Shown here: in pieces, positions 46,374-55,444 of the stretch | Layout of the letters: every line of letters starts with the position of its first letter | Position numbering within the stretch: the stretch's first letter is position 1 | Origin: Corynebacterium mendelii | Lineage (GTDB): Bacteria; Actinomycetota; Actinomycetes; Mycobacteriales; Mycobacteriaceae | Direction: 5' to 3' | DNA length: 64,000 bases | Assembly (NCBI RefSeq): GCF_017307055.1 | Contig: NZ_JAFLEQ010000003.1 | Location: 622,843-686,842 of the forward strand | Notes under the pieces: generated by a model | Databases searched by the model: none | What the model saw: the letters and a program-made list of their open reading frames with translations, nothing else | Told to the model about the DNA's origin: nothing | Translations under genes and position numbers: made by a program

Positions 46374-46949
46374 GTGCCTGCCGGTCGCCTGACCACCCGC
46401 TCCCTTCTTGCCTGCGCAGTCTTCGGCGCAGCGTCCGCCCCCTTTGTCTGGGCGGCCATCGCGTTGAACACCGCCCTGGCGGCAGTCGCCCCGTGGCTGG
46501 CGTACCCCACCCCGGCACCGTTTATGGCCGGGGCACTGGTATCAGCCATGCTGATCCGCAAACCAGGGGCGGCACTGCTGGCGGGCATTGCCACAGTCAT
46601 TGTCGGTCTCGGGTTGATGTCCCTGCTGACAACCGCATTCGTGGAGCTTGCGGCACTGCTTTTCCGGCCCCTGCTGCGTATCGGCGATGCCCCTCTGTTC
46701 GGCCGCCGGGTTCTGCTGTTCTCCTTGGCCGCCGGGGCGCTGTCCGGGGTCGGGCTGTCAAGCGGCATCTTCATGATTTCCGCGGTCCGTGAAGCCCTCC
46801 CGTGGGAACTGCTGCTGGCCGGATCAGTGGCCAAAATAGCCATCTGCGCCGGCTGGGGGCTTGTCAGCTTCTTTATTGCCAAAGCACTGTACAACGTCGG
46901 CGTCAACCCGCAGGGCCTGCGTCCGGCAGCGGACAGCCGAACCCCGTGA
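46374..46949 (+). CDS. ECF transporter S component (substrate-binding membrane subunit)
   Basis: This small polytopic protein (191 aa) has about five to six hydrophobic segments, including LACAVFGAASAPFVWAAIAL, PFMAGALVSAMLI, AALLAGIATVIVGLGLMSLL, LFSLAAGALSGVGLSSGIFM and VAKIAICAGWGLVSFF. It is followed with a 4-nt GTGA overlap by an ATPase-ATPase-T fusion, the rest of an energy-coupling-factor importer. The arrangement resembles YkoE-type (thiamine/HMP) modules, but the position directly behind cobN would also fit cobalt, a corrinoid or a precursor. The substrate is not decided. The GTG at 46374 has a good GGAGG 6 nt upstream. Confidence 0.8.
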   Translation: MPAGRLTTRSLLACAVFGAASAPFVWAAIALNTALAAVAPWLAYPTPAPFMAGALVSAMLIRKPGAALLAGIATVIVGLGLMSLLTTAFVELAALLFRPLLRIGDAPLFGRRVLLFSLAAGALSGVGLSSGIFMISAVREALPWELLLAGSVAKIAICAGWGLVSFFIAKALYNVGVNPQGLRPAADSRTP

Positions 46950-49165
46950 GCACCACACCACCTCCCGCGCTCACCCTTGACGGTGTCACCCTCACCCACG
47001 CCGACGGGCACAGGGTCATCGACAATCTGTCGCTGGTTGTCGACAAAGGTTCCTACACAGTCCTGACTGGCCCGTCGGGCTGCGGGAAAACCACCCTCGC
47101 ACACGCACTGTCCGGCATATTGCACAACAGTCTCGGGGGAGAGGTCACCGGGACCATCACCGTGGCCGGGGAGGACATCGCCTCTGTTGCTCCTGCCAGA
47201 CTCTCGGAACTGGTGTCTTTCGTGTGGCAGTTCCCGGACCGCCAGATGTGCGCACGGACAGTTGCCAACGAAGCCTGTCTTCCCCTGGACTTCCGCAATG
47301 TTGAGGCGGCGGTCGGGGACGCGGCCGCGGCCGAGATGCTGGCCACGGTCGGCCTGGGGCACATCAGCTGCGCTGTGGATCCGCTGGCACTGTCCGGCGG
47401 GCAACAGCAGCGGCTGGCCTTGGCGGCGGCGATCGTCCAAAACACGCCGCTGTTGATTCTTGACGAGGCCACCGCCGCACTGGACGCCGACGGTGCCGCC
47501 CGATTCAAGGAAATACTCGCGAACTTGCGGCGGAACCGTGATCTGACGGTCCTCGCCATCGACCATATGCCCGCCCGCCACGATGGCCTGGCCGACCGGA
47601 TTCTGGTCATGGACCAGCATGGCCGCATCGTCACCGATGCACCGTTTGTCCCTCCCGCGGGACTACCGGTGCCACTGTGCCGCACCTTCGGGGTGCGCAC
47701 TCCACACCCCAAAGACCTGCCACCCGCACAGCAGCAGTCGCCTGACACGCACCCCCCGCAAACGCCCGTTCTTAAGCTGGTGGATGCCGGTTACCGGTTG
47801 GATGGCACCACCATCCTGGAACCGGTGTCCCTGATACTGCGCAGGGGGGACACGGCTGTGGTCCGCGGCCCCAACGGCGCCGGAAAAACCACTCTGCTGC
47901 GCATGATCGCCGGAGAAATCACCGGCACGGGCACCATTGTCCCCGACCGGAGGAAGCGACTGGAAAAAGGAATCGCCTGGGTGGACCAGCGCAGCGCGCA
48001 ATTGACCACCGGTCGCAGCGTCGACGAGGAAATGGTCGGCGCCGTCACCCACGGACAAACCACGGATCCGGCGCGGCTCACCGACAAACAACGCGATGAG
48101 ATCGACACACTTCTGGCCACCGCCGGGCTGGATGATCTCCGGGGCAGGCACCCACTCCGGCTGTCCGGTGGCCAGCAGCAGCGGCTGGCGGTGGCGGCAG
48201 CTGTAGCCCAGCAGCCGGAGATACTGTTGTGCGACGAACCCACCACCGCCCAGGACGCCGACGGTGTGGCCGCCATCGCCGGGCTTCTCCGGTTCCACAG
48301 CCACACCCGCGCGACTGTCGTGGTCACCCACGACGACTTTTTTGCCGCATCCGTCCACCCCTGCGCCACACTTGTCATCCCCGCCGCCCAAAATACTCTG
48401 CCACAGCCGGGCACCCACGACGCTGAGCCGGACACGGCCCCCCGTTACCGGAGTTTTCTCCATCCCCTGACTTTGGTGGCAATCCTTGTCACGGTATGGC
48501 TTTTCGCCGTGCGCCACACCAGTTTCCCCGAGCTTGGTTTTCTGGCCGGGGCGATGGCGCTGGTCGCCTTGTGGCAGGCAGTGGTACTGGCGGCGGATGT
48601 CCTTGTCAAACGCCTGCTTGCACTGACTGCGGGGTGCGCGGTGTCCTGGTGTGGTTTCGCCTTGTGGATACCCCGCGGCCCGGATCCCCAGACCGTGTGG
48701 CCCGGCTTTTTTCTTTCGAATGGACAGATGGAGGCGGCGCTTTTGCCGACCGCCCAACTGTGGGTACTGGGTTTTTCCGCAATCTCGCTCATGGCGTTCA
48801 TCGACGGACAGTCACTGCGCGACAGCATCATCAGGATTTTCAAGGTGCCCTACCGCTACATGGACACGCCCGGGTATGCCCGCCGTTTCGCCACCCGCAT
48901 CCGCCGCGACAGCCGTCGCGCGGCCCACAAGCGGAAACTGACCACCCGCGGGCGCCCGCTGCTTCTGTGGCGGGTAAAAATGCTGCTGCCGGTGGTGGTG
49001 GCGTCGTTGACCGACAGCGGCTATCTCTCCGATGCTCTCGACGGGAAGGGATTCGGGTTAACCGCCATGCGCACCCTGCGCCATGCCCGGCCGCTGGCCG
49101 CACGCGATACTGCGGCGCTTGTTCTTTTCTTCATCTGCATCGCCGCCGCACCGGTGTTTCTGTGA
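46946..49165 (+). CDS. ECF transporter ATPase-ATPase-EcfT fusion
   Basis: One 739-aa chain carries the whole energising module. ATPase 1 (about 8-235): TGPSGCGKTT, LSGGQQQRLA, LLILDEATAALD. ATPase 2 (about 275-460): RGPNGAGKTT, LSGGQQQRLA, ILLCDEPTTAQD, VVVTHDD. The C-terminal part (about 495-739) is the transmembrane T component. Its hydrophobic segments are LTLVAILVTVWLFAV, LGFLAGAMALVALWQAVVLA, LLALTAGCAVSWCGFALWI, LWVLGFSAISLMAFI and the last LVLFFICIAAAPVFL. The coupling-helix region ALDGKGFGLTAMR lies near 700. The GTG start overlaps the S-component stop. Fusions of both ATPases are known; the added T domain makes a single-chain energiser. Confidence 0.88.
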   Translation: MSTTPPPALTLDGVTLTHADGHRVIDNLSLVVDKGSYTVLTGPSGCGKTTLAHALSGILHNSLGGEVTGTITVAGEDIASVAPARLSELVSFVWQFPDRQMCARTVANEACLPLDFRNVEAAVGDAAAAEMLATVGLGHISCAVDPLALSGGQQQRLALAAAIVQNTPLLILDEATAALDADGAARFKEILANLRRNRDLTVLAIDHMPARHDGLADRILVMDQHGRIVTDAPFVPPAGLPVPLCRTFGVRTPHPKDLPPAQQQSPDTHPPQTPVLKLVDAGYRLDGTTILEPVSLILRRGDTAVVRGPNGAGKTTLLRMIAGEITGTGTIVPDRRKRLEKGIAWVDQRSAQLTTGRSVDEEMVGAVTHGQTTDPARLTDKQRDEIDTLLATAGLDDLRGRHPLRLSGGQQQRLAVAAAVAQQPEILLCDEPTTAQDADGVAAIAGLLRFHSHTRATVVVTHDDFFAASVHPCATLVIPAAQNTLPQPGTHDAEPDTAPRYRSFLHPLTLVAILVTVWLFAVRHTSFPELGFLAGAMALVALWQAVVLAADVLVKRLLALTAGCAVSWCGFALWIPRGPDPQTVWPGFFLSNGQMEAALLPTAQLWVLGFSAISLMAFIDGQSLRDSIIRIFKVPYRYMDTPGYARRFATRIRRDSRRAAHKRKLTTRGRPLLLWRVKMLLPVVVASLTDSGYLSDALDGKGFGLTAMRTLRHARPLAARDTAALVLFFICIAAAPVFL

Positions 49166-49181
49166 CACAGCCGGCACAGCA

Positions 49182-49694
49182 TCAGGCGCCCGGATTTTTC
49201 TTCTCCGCGAAATAGTTGGTCTCCGAGGGGCCGTCGGTGACTTCGTCGCGGGGAATCTTCCACCAGTTGATGCCCCACGTCGGATGGATTTTCACCCACC
49301 ACATCAAGGCCCTGAAACCCCCATCGGTCTGCGAGCCGTACGGTGGGCTGCTTTCATCAGAGCGGACCACCCACCACAGGGTGAACACATGCCAGCCGGC
49401 GATGACCATCAAAGCGGTGAAAAACGCCGACCAGCCGGGCAGTACCGCCACCCAGATCACAGCGGCCAACAGCACCAGCTGGCTGAGCGCACAAAGACAC
49501 CACAGACCGAGGTAGGCAAAAACGATGCCGCCGGTGGGCGCCCAGTTGGCGATAATGTAGGCCCGCTGCCTGGTTCGTGTGACCGGGATGAAGCTGAGCT
49601 GCTCAAGTTCCGGTTCAATGCGATGTGGGGTGTAACCGAACATGATTTCGTCAAAATCTCCTTCAACCTTGAAACCCTCAACGATCCGCCCCAT
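49182..49694 (-). CDS. unrecognised small membrane protein
   Basis: I take the ATG at 49694 (170 aa). An in-frame TTG at 49763, 12 nt behind the upstream gene, would add 23 Cys-containing residues but has no ribosome-binding site. After a 50-residue soluble N-terminus (MGRIVEGFKVEGDFDEIMFGY) come two or three hydrophobic segments: WAPTGGIVFAYLGLWCLCALSQLVLLAAVIWVAVLP and FFTALMVIAGWHVFTLWWVV. A Trp-rich polar tail (MWWVKIHPTWGINWWKIP) follows. I do not recognise it. It runs in the same direction as the larger unknown gene upstream and probably forms a unit with it, converging on the ECF gene with a 16-nt gap. Confidence 0.6.
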   Translation of the reverse strand: MGRIVEGFKVEGDFDEIMFGYTPHRIEPELEQLSFIPVTRTRQRAYIIANWAPTGGIVFAYLGLWCLCALSQLVLLAAVIWVAVLPGWSAFFTALMVIAGWHVFTLWWVVRSDESSPPYGSQTDGGFRALMWWVKIHPTWGINWWKIPRDEVTDGPSETNYFAEKKNPGA

Positions 49695-49775
49695 GACGGG
49701 GAACCGGTCAGGAAAACCTTCCGTGCAAACCCGGTGACAGTCTGAGCGTTCACACAAAGGCAATTTTTTTATTCG

Positions 49776-51272
49776 TTAACTGGATTGTTTTGACTTGTCT
49801 TGTGTGGCGGGGCGCGGATAGTCCGCCGGAACCGCGAGCGGTCGCGCACAATTTTTCACGGTGAACGGTGCGCGCCTCGAATCAACCAAAAAGGCACCGT
49901 GCCGGTAGAGAAGCTCGAGGAAAGAAACCCCAATCGGATCAGGAACTTCTTTGCCACCTTCTTTGCCTCCGCGCTTTTTCCGCCCCGTGATGAATGTGTC
50001 CAGCCACAACCCGACACGAATGAAGAGGTCCCTGTTGCGGAACACGATCAGCCGTTCCGGCATGGTCGGCCCCTCGGTGAGGTGGGCGGCAGAGAGTTCT
50101 TCCGCCTCCAGCAGGAAAGCGCCGATGAGCTTCATGAGTTCGATTTGGGAGGGCAAAAGCTGTGTGCGGCGGAGAACGTACTCATCAAGATTTCCGTATG
50201 CTGCACTTTTGGTGGTGGCCGTCTGGTAAGGCAGGAAGTCGGCCTGCGCGATCAACGCATTGCGTTTATCTTGATCAGTCAGATCCGAAAACGCCCCGAG
50301 TCGCCGGACCAGATGGTCGGGTTTGTCACCGGGTGGGTTGATTCGGTCGCAGTAGTAGCTTCCATAATCCGGCGCGCTTTTTTCCGGGGCATTCTCCTCG
50401 CCGCTGATCTCCATCTGCAGTGGTGTCAAAGCATCAGCCCCCATCAACTCGCCGAGATTGTGAACCTGCCGTATGACGGCCGCTTCCCGGTTGCGATCCC
50501 GGTCAATGTTTTGCGGCGAGGGTTTTGTGGCCCGTTGTTTCTCGGTCATACTGTCCCACGCCCGCTGTGCACGCGGCAACCACCCTGCGTCAGGCTCCAA
50601 CCTGTCGTCGAAGCCGGGATTGGAAAGGACTGCAAACAGTCCCGGGAGTTCATCACCGCCGAAGTGGGCCGGTTGGGGGATTACCGGACATACCGGGTCC
50701 GTGTCCGCTTCTCCGAAGACGCGTTCTGTGTATTCTTTCCATTCGCCGTCATCCAGATCGGAATAGAGACTCAGCGCAAATGCCTCGAGTCGACGCAGAT
50801 CAGAATCCCGCAACCTGTTGTCGTCCCTGTTGCCCTTTGTGGCAATCTCCACCTGCCTGAGCACTTGCCAATCTTGCGGATGCACGAGCAGCTGCAGTGG
50901 GGTAGGAGTCCCCCCGCACCCGCCCGGGGGTGTGTGGTCTGTACCCCACGTATCCTCAATCCGCAGCGCTTTAAACGAGGCATCTTTTTGCGCGAGTTCC
51001 TTCACCTGTTTGCGCAGCGCATCGTAGAGCACTCCGGCGTCTTGAACACTGAGGTCTTTTTGTGACGATTTTTCCTCCGTGTCGGTTCCCAACCGGATTT
51101 GATTGCTGAGGTAGCCACGTTCTTTCAGATAATCGGCGATCGCTGTCGGATATTCCCGCCAAAAGGCTGTGAAAGATTCCTTCTGCTTCTGCCACGAGCA
51201 TTCCAGTATGAACGGTCGATCAGAAGGCGTGGATTCAGAAGGGGTGGATTCCGCGTTTGCATCCTCAGCCAT
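49776..51272 (-). CDS. unrecognised 498-aa soluble protein, possible accessory gene
   Basis: No known domain is evident to me. The protein is hydrophilic, Lys/Glu/Asp/Arg-rich and without signal or membrane segments. It begins with a short duplicated STPSESTPSD tract. Recognisable local features are a helical region FTAFWREYPTAIADYLKERG, a Gly/Pro stretch TPPGGCGGTPTP, and a long helical region QLLPSQIELMKLIGAFLLEAEEL near residues 380-402. Base composition looks less GC-rich than neighbours, with frequent AAA, GAT and TTT codons. The upstream region is AT-richer (CAAAATTCCCATTCGAATTG) and has TATCAT as a possible -10. The setting between conserved core genes suggests a transferred module with the membrane gene downstream. 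Confidence 0.65.
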   Translation of the reverse strand: MAEDANAESTPSESTPSDRPFILECSWQKQKESFTAFWREYPTAIADYLKERGYLSNQIRLGTDTEEKSSQKDLSVQDAGVLYDALRKQVKELAQKDASFKALRIEDTWGTDHTPPGGCGGTPTPLQLLVHPQDWQVLRQVEIATKGNRDDNRLRDSDLRRLEAFALSLYSDLDDGEWKEYTERVFGEADTDPVCPVIPQPAHFGGDELPGLFAVLSNPGFDDRLEPDAGWLPRAQRAWDSMTEKQRATKPSPQNIDRDRNREAAVIRQVHNLGELMGADALTPLQMEISGEENAPEKSAPDYGSYYCDRINPPGDKPDHLVRRLGAFSDLTDQDKRNALIAQADFLPYQTATTKSAAYGNLDEYVLRRTQLLPSQIELMKLIGAFLLEAEELSAAHLTEGPTMPERLIVFRNRDLFIRVGLWLDTFITGRKKRGGKEGGKEVPDPIGVSFLELLYRHGAFLVDSRRAPFTVKNCARPLAVPADYPRPATQDKSKQSS

Positions 51273-51490
51273 AGTTACCTAACAATTCGAATGGGAATTT
51301 TGCATTTCCGATGATACCTCCTTCGGAGCACCGGGAAAGTGTTGCTTTCCTCCCACGCCCGGCTGGTGTTCACGTGATCAACCTGTCATAAACCTGCAGG
51401 TTGCCTGTGCGTTGGCGGTCAGAGTCGCCATGTTGTTCGCCTTCAGCGATAACGGCCGGTTTCCGGGCAGATGAACCGGCGGCCCTCCGG

Positions 51491-51496
51491 TAGTGT
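51491..51496 (+). promoter_or_regulatory. -10 hexamer TAGTGT of fxsA
   Basis: TAGTGT ends 7 nt before the GTG at 51504 and decides that start over the upstream ATG at 51471. Confidence 0.45.
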
Positions 51497-51503
51497 GTGG
51501 GGC

Positions 51504-52040
51504 GTGCCTTTGATAATTGTTCTCCCGTACCTGTTGATTGAAGCCCTCGCGTTCTGGGGTGTGTCCCAGCTGATCGGCGTCGGCTGGGCGTTGATCCTGC
51601 TGTTCGTCTTCCTCTTCGGCGGACTGGCACTGGCCGCGCACGAGATGCGGTCGATCGCCATCAAAATGTCGGAGGGAAGGACAAGTGCCGGCAGGGGCGC
51701 AGGTGACTGGTCCCTGGTGGCAGCCGGCAGCGTATTCGTGGCTTTGCCGGGCTTTGTCACCAGCGCCATCGGCGCGCTGCTGATCATTCCGCCGACCAGG
51801 GGCCTGGTTCGTGGACTGCTGGCGAAAACGATCCGCAACAAAATCGAGGACATGGGTGTCCGCAGTTTCGAGATGACCCGGTCCTACGCCCAGAAAGACA
51901 CCCGGACCTACGGTTCGTTTTCCGGCAACACCACGGTGACGAAAACCAGGACAGTTGAGCCCGATCCGGCCGAGGAAGAGGAAATCTCCCGCTGGTCCGA
52001 CAAGGTCAACCCCGAGGATTTCACCGACGGCAAAAAATAG
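51504..52040 (+). CDS. fxsA: FxsA-family membrane protein
   Basis: This is a 178-aa FxsA homologue. The N-terminal segment LIIVLPYLLIEALAFWGVSQLIGVGWALILLFVFLFGGLALAAHE gives two closely spaced transmembrane helices. A third hydrophobic region SLVAAGSVFVALPGFVTSAIGALLIIPPTRGLVRG is the conserved core of the family. The C-terminus is polar and cytoplasmic. In E. coli FxsA overproduction relieves exclusion of phage T7 by F plasmid; the normal role is unknown. The GTG at 51504 is set by TAGTGT 7 nt upstream. A strong terminator follows. Confidence 0.85.
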   Translation: MPLIIVLPYLLIEALAFWGVSQLIGVGWALILLFVFLFGGLALAAHEMRSIAIKMSEGRTSAGRGAGDWSLVAAGSVFVALPGFVTSAIGALLIIPPTRGLVRGLLAKTIRNKIEDMGVRSFEMTRSYAQKDTRTYGSFSGNTTVTKTRTVEPDPAEEEEISRWSDKVNPEDFTDGKK

Positions 52041-52065
52041 CCGCCCACCAACCACCAGGTTGATA

Positions 52066-52112
52066 CCACCCGCATCACTCACCCCAGGACGTGATGCGGG
52101 TCGTGGTTTTTT
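52066..52112 (+). terminator. intrinsic terminator after fxsA
   Basis: CCAC-CCGCATCAC (about 52066-52078) pairs with GTGATGCGG-GTCGTGG (52091-52106) and is followed directly by TTTTTT (52107-52112). Confidence 0.85.
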
Positions 52113-52241
52113 CAAACCCCCGTCCCGCCGGCTGTTGCCGCCGCAGGGCCGGTACCCTGCAGATGGGATCCGCCCGCTGCGGCGCACCATGATCTATCCG
52201 ACCCCCTCTTTACTGAAGAACACAAGGACAGTGACGCACAC

Positions 52242-53813
52242 GTGAGTCAACCACACGCGGTGAAAACAACAGGTTTGTTTGTTCTGCGGCTCATTCTCGC
52301 CGCGTTTTCCGGCCTGTTGTGCTACGGGTCTTTCCAGCCGTCCGGGCTTTGGCCTTTGTCCATTGCGGGAGCCGCTTTACTGTGGGTGGCTTTAAGCCCC
52401 TGGGGAAGAAACAAACCGTCGCTGCCGTGGCTTGTCACCGGGGCGTTGCTCGCTTTCGTGCAGTCAATGGTCATGTACCTGCTGCTGCTTCCGTGGATCG
52501 GGGAACTGGTCGGCACACTGCCCTATGTGGCGTTGTCGGTCACCGAATCGTTGTATGCGCTTATTGTCGGTTTTTTCGGGGCGGCTCTCGCCCGGCGGCA
52601 GGTTCCGGGGGCCATCGGATTCGCTTTTTTGTGGGCCGCTGTCGAGTGGCTGCGTTCCACCTGGCCCTTCGGCGGTTTCGCCTGGGGGCGTCTGGCCTGG
52701 GGGCAGGTCGACAGCCCCTTGAAACAGATCGCCACTCTGGGAGGACCCGCACTGGTCAGCTTTGCCGTGGTGTTGCTGGGGGCCTGTGCGGCATCCATGC
52801 TGCTGACCCACTCGGTCAAGGGGATTGTCGTCAATGTGACGGCCCTGTTTGTGCCGCTGGTCCTGCTGATTATCAATGTGGGGGTCAATCCACCGTCGAT
52901 CAACGATTCCTCACCGAGGGTGACTGTCGCAGCGGTACAGGGCAATGTTCCGCGGCTGGGGCTTGATTTCGCCGCCCAGCGCAAAGCTGTGCTCAACAAC
53001 CACGTCAACCAGACGATCAATGGTCACAACCGGCCGGTTGACATGGTCATCTGGCCGGAGAATTCCTCGGATGTCAACCCCTTCGCCGACGACTCGGCCA
53101 TGCAGGCGATCACCTCGGCGGTGAGATCGGTCAACGCCCCGATTCTGGTGGGAACGCTGACGAAAGACCATGTGGGATCACGCAACACAATGGTAGTGAT
53201 CGATCCGGCCACCGGGCCGGGGGATATCCACAACAAGAAGTATCTGCAGCCTTTCGGCGAGTGGATGCCCTACCGGGATCTGCTCCGCCACGTCAGCCCC
53301 TATGTCGATTTGGCCAACGATTTCAAGCCCGGCCAGGGCGACGGCATCGTGCACATGCGCGCGGCATTGACCGGAAACATGGTCACCGTCGGAGTAGCCA
53401 CCTGCTATGAAGTCGTCTTCGACAAAGCCGGCCGCGATGCGGTCAAACACGGTGCCGAGTTCCTGGCTGTTCCCACCAACAACGCAACATTCGGGTTCTC
53501 GGACATGACCTGGCAGCAGCTGGCCATGAGCCGCATGCGGGGAATCGAACTCGACCGTTATGTCGTGGTCGCCGCCACCAGCGGTGTTTCGGCGATCGTG
53601 GACAACAACGGTAAGGTGCTTGACTCGTCGAAAATTTTCACGCCGGCCACGTTGACCCGGGACATTGCGCTGTCGACACGGTTGACAACCGCCGCCCGCT
53701 TCGGAAATGCGATTGAAGCCCTGATAGCTATGATGGGTGGTATTGCCGCGGCAGTTGCTTTCGCCACGAGACCGAAGCCGCCGTCACGCGGTCGAAACAG
53801 AAAGAAGGACTGA
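52242..53813 (+). CDS. lnt: apolipoprotein N-acyltransferase Lnt
   Basis: Lnt (523 aa) adds the third acyl chain to the N-terminal Cys of lipoproteins. About six to seven transmembrane helices (residues 10-215) precede a nitrilase-like domain in the periplasm and a last helix near 490. Active-site residues appear as Glu in VIWPENSSDV near 271, Lys in KKYLQPFGEWMPYRD near 331 and Cys in VGVATCYEVVFD near 388. The GTG start is preceded by AAGGACAG. It ends 6 nt before the mannosyltransferase gene. In M. tuberculosis these two activities are one polypeptide (Ppm1); corynebacteria keep them separate, as here. Confidence 0.94.
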   Translation: MSQPHAVKTTGLFVLRLILAAFSGLLCYGSFQPSGLWPLSIAGAALLWVALSPWGRNKPSLPWLVTGALLAFVQSMVMYLLLLPWIGELVGTLPYVALSVTESLYALIVGFFGAALARRQVPGAIGFAFLWAAVEWLRSTWPFGGFAWGRLAWGQVDSPLKQIATLGGPALVSFAVVLLGACAASMLLTHSVKGIVVNVTALFVPLVLLIINVGVNPPSINDSSPRVTVAAVQGNVPRLGLDFAAQRKAVLNNHVNQTINGHNRPVDMVIWPENSSDVNPFADDSAMQAITSAVRSVNAPILVGTLTKDHVGSRNTMVVIDPATGPGDIHNKKYLQPFGEWMPYRDLLRHVSPYVDLANDFKPGQGDGIVHMRAALTGNMVTVGVATCYEVVFDKAGRDAVKHGAEFLAVPTNNATFGFSDMTWQQLAMSRMRGIELDRYVVVAATSGVSAIVDNNGKVLDSSKIFTPATLTRDIALSTRLTTAARFGNAIEALIAMMGGIAAAVAFATRPKPPSRGRNRKKD

Positions 53814-53819
53814 CTTCCC

Positions 53820-54617
53820 TTGAGTAAACCGAGTGATTCCACACTGGTGATCATCCCCACCTACAACGAGCGGGAGAATCTGGTCGACATTGTCGGACGC
53901 CTGCGCCAGGCCGAACCGGAGGTTGATGTTGTCGTCGTCGACGACAACAGCCCCGACGGCACCGGTCAGGCCGCCGACGAATTGGCAGCCGACGACGACA
54001 AGGTGCATGTGATTCACCGCACCGCCAAAAACGGACTGTGTGCCGCTTACTGTGAAGGGTTCGCCTGGGCTTTGCAGCGCGACTACCAGGTTATCTGTGA
54101 AATGGATGCGGACGGCTCGCATGCCCCGGAAGAGCTGCACCGGTTGCTGGATCGGGTCGATCAGGGCGCGGATGTGGTGATCGGTTCCCGCTACATTCCC
54201 GGCGGTGAGGTCAAAAACTGGCCGAAGAAACGCTTTTTCCTGTCCCGTCTGGGCAACATCTACATCTCGGCGGCATTGGGTGCCCAGCTGTCGGATATGA
54301 CCGCCGGATACCGTGCCTACCGCCGCAGTGTGATCGAGGCACTCGATCTGGAAGAGCTCAGTAACGCCGGTTACATTTTCCAGGTGGATTTGGCCTGGCG
54401 TGCCGTACAGCGGGAATTCGATGTCCGTGAAGTCCCGATCACCTTCGTTGAAAGGCAGCGCGGCGAATCCAAGCTCGATTCCAGCTTTGTGACCGCCTCG
54501 CTGAAAGAAGTCACCAGGTGGGGCCTGAAACACCGCACCCGGCAGCTGAAAGATTTCGCCGAGGTATCAGCATCACTGGTCAAACACGAAGTCGGCAACA
54601 AGTTGTTCAAAAAATAA
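53820..54617 (+). CDS. ppm1: polyprenol monophosphomannose synthase
   Basis: This GT2-family enzyme (265 aa) transfers mannose from GDP-mannose to polyprenol phosphate on the inner membrane face. The product is donor for lipomannan/lipoarabinomannan and for protein O-mannosylation. The nucleotide-sugar pocket is [13 protein letters not shown] near residues 9-21 and [11 protein letters not shown] near 40-50. The metal-binding motif is [12 protein letters not shown] near 92-103. [11 protein letters not shown] near 160 and [13 protein letters not shown] near 204 complete the DPM1 pattern. No C-terminal membrane helices are present, so it may rely on Lnt for membrane attachment. The start is TTG at 53820, 6 nt behind lnt. 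Confidence 0.93.
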   Translation: MSKPSDSTLVIIPTYNERENLVDIVGRLRQAEPEVDVVVVDDNSPDGTGQAADELAADDDKVHVIHRTAKNGLCAAYCEGFAWALQRDYQVICEMDADGSHAPEELHRLLDRVDQGADVVIGSRYIPGGEVKNWPKKRFFLSRLGNIYISAALGAQLSDMTAGYRAYRRSVIEALDLEELSNAGYIFQVDLAWRAVQREFDVREVPITFVERQRGESKLDSSFVTASLKEVTRWGLKHRTRQLKDFAEVSASLVKHEVGNKLFKK

Positions 54618-54666
54618 CCCCGCCGGATCACTTTATGCCGCACAGAAGCTGTGCCTGTGCGGCCAT

Positions 54667-54708
54667 ACGCGCCAAGGCCCTCGGATTTTTCCGAGGGCCT
54701 TGGCGCGT
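54667..54708. terminator. bidirectional terminator between ppm1 and rbpA
   Basis: A perfect 18-bp stem, ACGCGCCAAGGCCCTCGG / CCGAGGGCCTTGGCGCGT, has the loop ATTTTT. It lies between convergent genes and can serve both. Confidence 0.85.
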
Positions 54709-54748
54709 GTGGATTACCGTGCCGCGATACGGCTCGCGGCAGAAGAGA

Positions 54749-55159
54749 CTATTTTTTCTTCTTGGAGTTTTTCTCCGCTTCGGCTTTCGCCTGTTCTTCC
54801 TGCTGTTGTTTGAGCAGGCGGGCGGCATTCCGGCGGCGTTTGCGCAGCAAATCAATGCGCTCTTCGAGAAGCTCGTCGAGTTCTTCGAGACTGCGGCGTT
54901 CCCGGAGCATATCCCAGTGGGTGCGCGGCGGCTTGGCGGGCTTGGCTTCGGTGCCTTCACCTTCAACCAGCGTGCCCATCTGGCCGTTCTTGCACATCCA
55001 CTCGCCGGGAATTTCGGCATCGTGGGCGAACGGGACCTCGAAGATGTCACCGGCGTCGGTGCGGTATTTCACCATTTTGCGCGGCGCAAGATCATGGTCA
55101 CGGTCGGTTTCGTAGGAGACAGCGCCCATGCGGCTGCCGCGGAGTACACGATCTGCCAT
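54749..55159 (-). CDS. rbpA: RNA polymerase-binding protein RbpA
   Basis: RbpA (136 aa) is an actinobacterial transcription factor that binds RNA polymerase and the primary sigma factor and stabilises open complexes. The N-terminus ADRVLRGSRMGAVSYETDRDHDLAPR, the core beta-barrel FEVPFAHDAEIPGEWMCKNG, and the sigma-interaction region RTHWDMLRERRSLEELDELLEER are all conserved. The Lys/Glu-rich C-terminal tail beyond residue 115 is longer than in mycobacterial RbpA. It is a marker of Actinobacteria. Confidence 0.96.
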   Translation of the reverse strand: MADRVLRGSRMGAVSYETDRDHDLAPRKMVKYRTDAGDIFEVPFAHDAEIPGEWMCKNGQMGTLVEGEGTEAKPAKPPRTHWDMLRERRSLEELDELLEERIDLLRKRRRNAARLLKQQQEEQAKAEAEKNSKKKK

Positions 55160-55444
55160 AACTTCTTATAACCATTCCTAACGGGGGTTCAAGCGGGATA
55201 AAGCGGATGGGATTGTCAGGTCAGCTTACGCCATCGCCCGCCACCCGGTCATTGCCGGGACAGCGGTGCAGCGGGCACACAGCCGTCAACCGTCCGGACT
55301 ATCCAACGTGCCACGCAGCAAGTTTGTTCCCGGCGGCCGCCACAAAACGGTATGGCACCTGCTGCCGCTGCCACCCTTTTCGGGTGGGGGTGAGGTCTTG
55401 GGGCATGTGCGCTGCAGTTTTACCCTCTGGTATGACTTAGAGTT

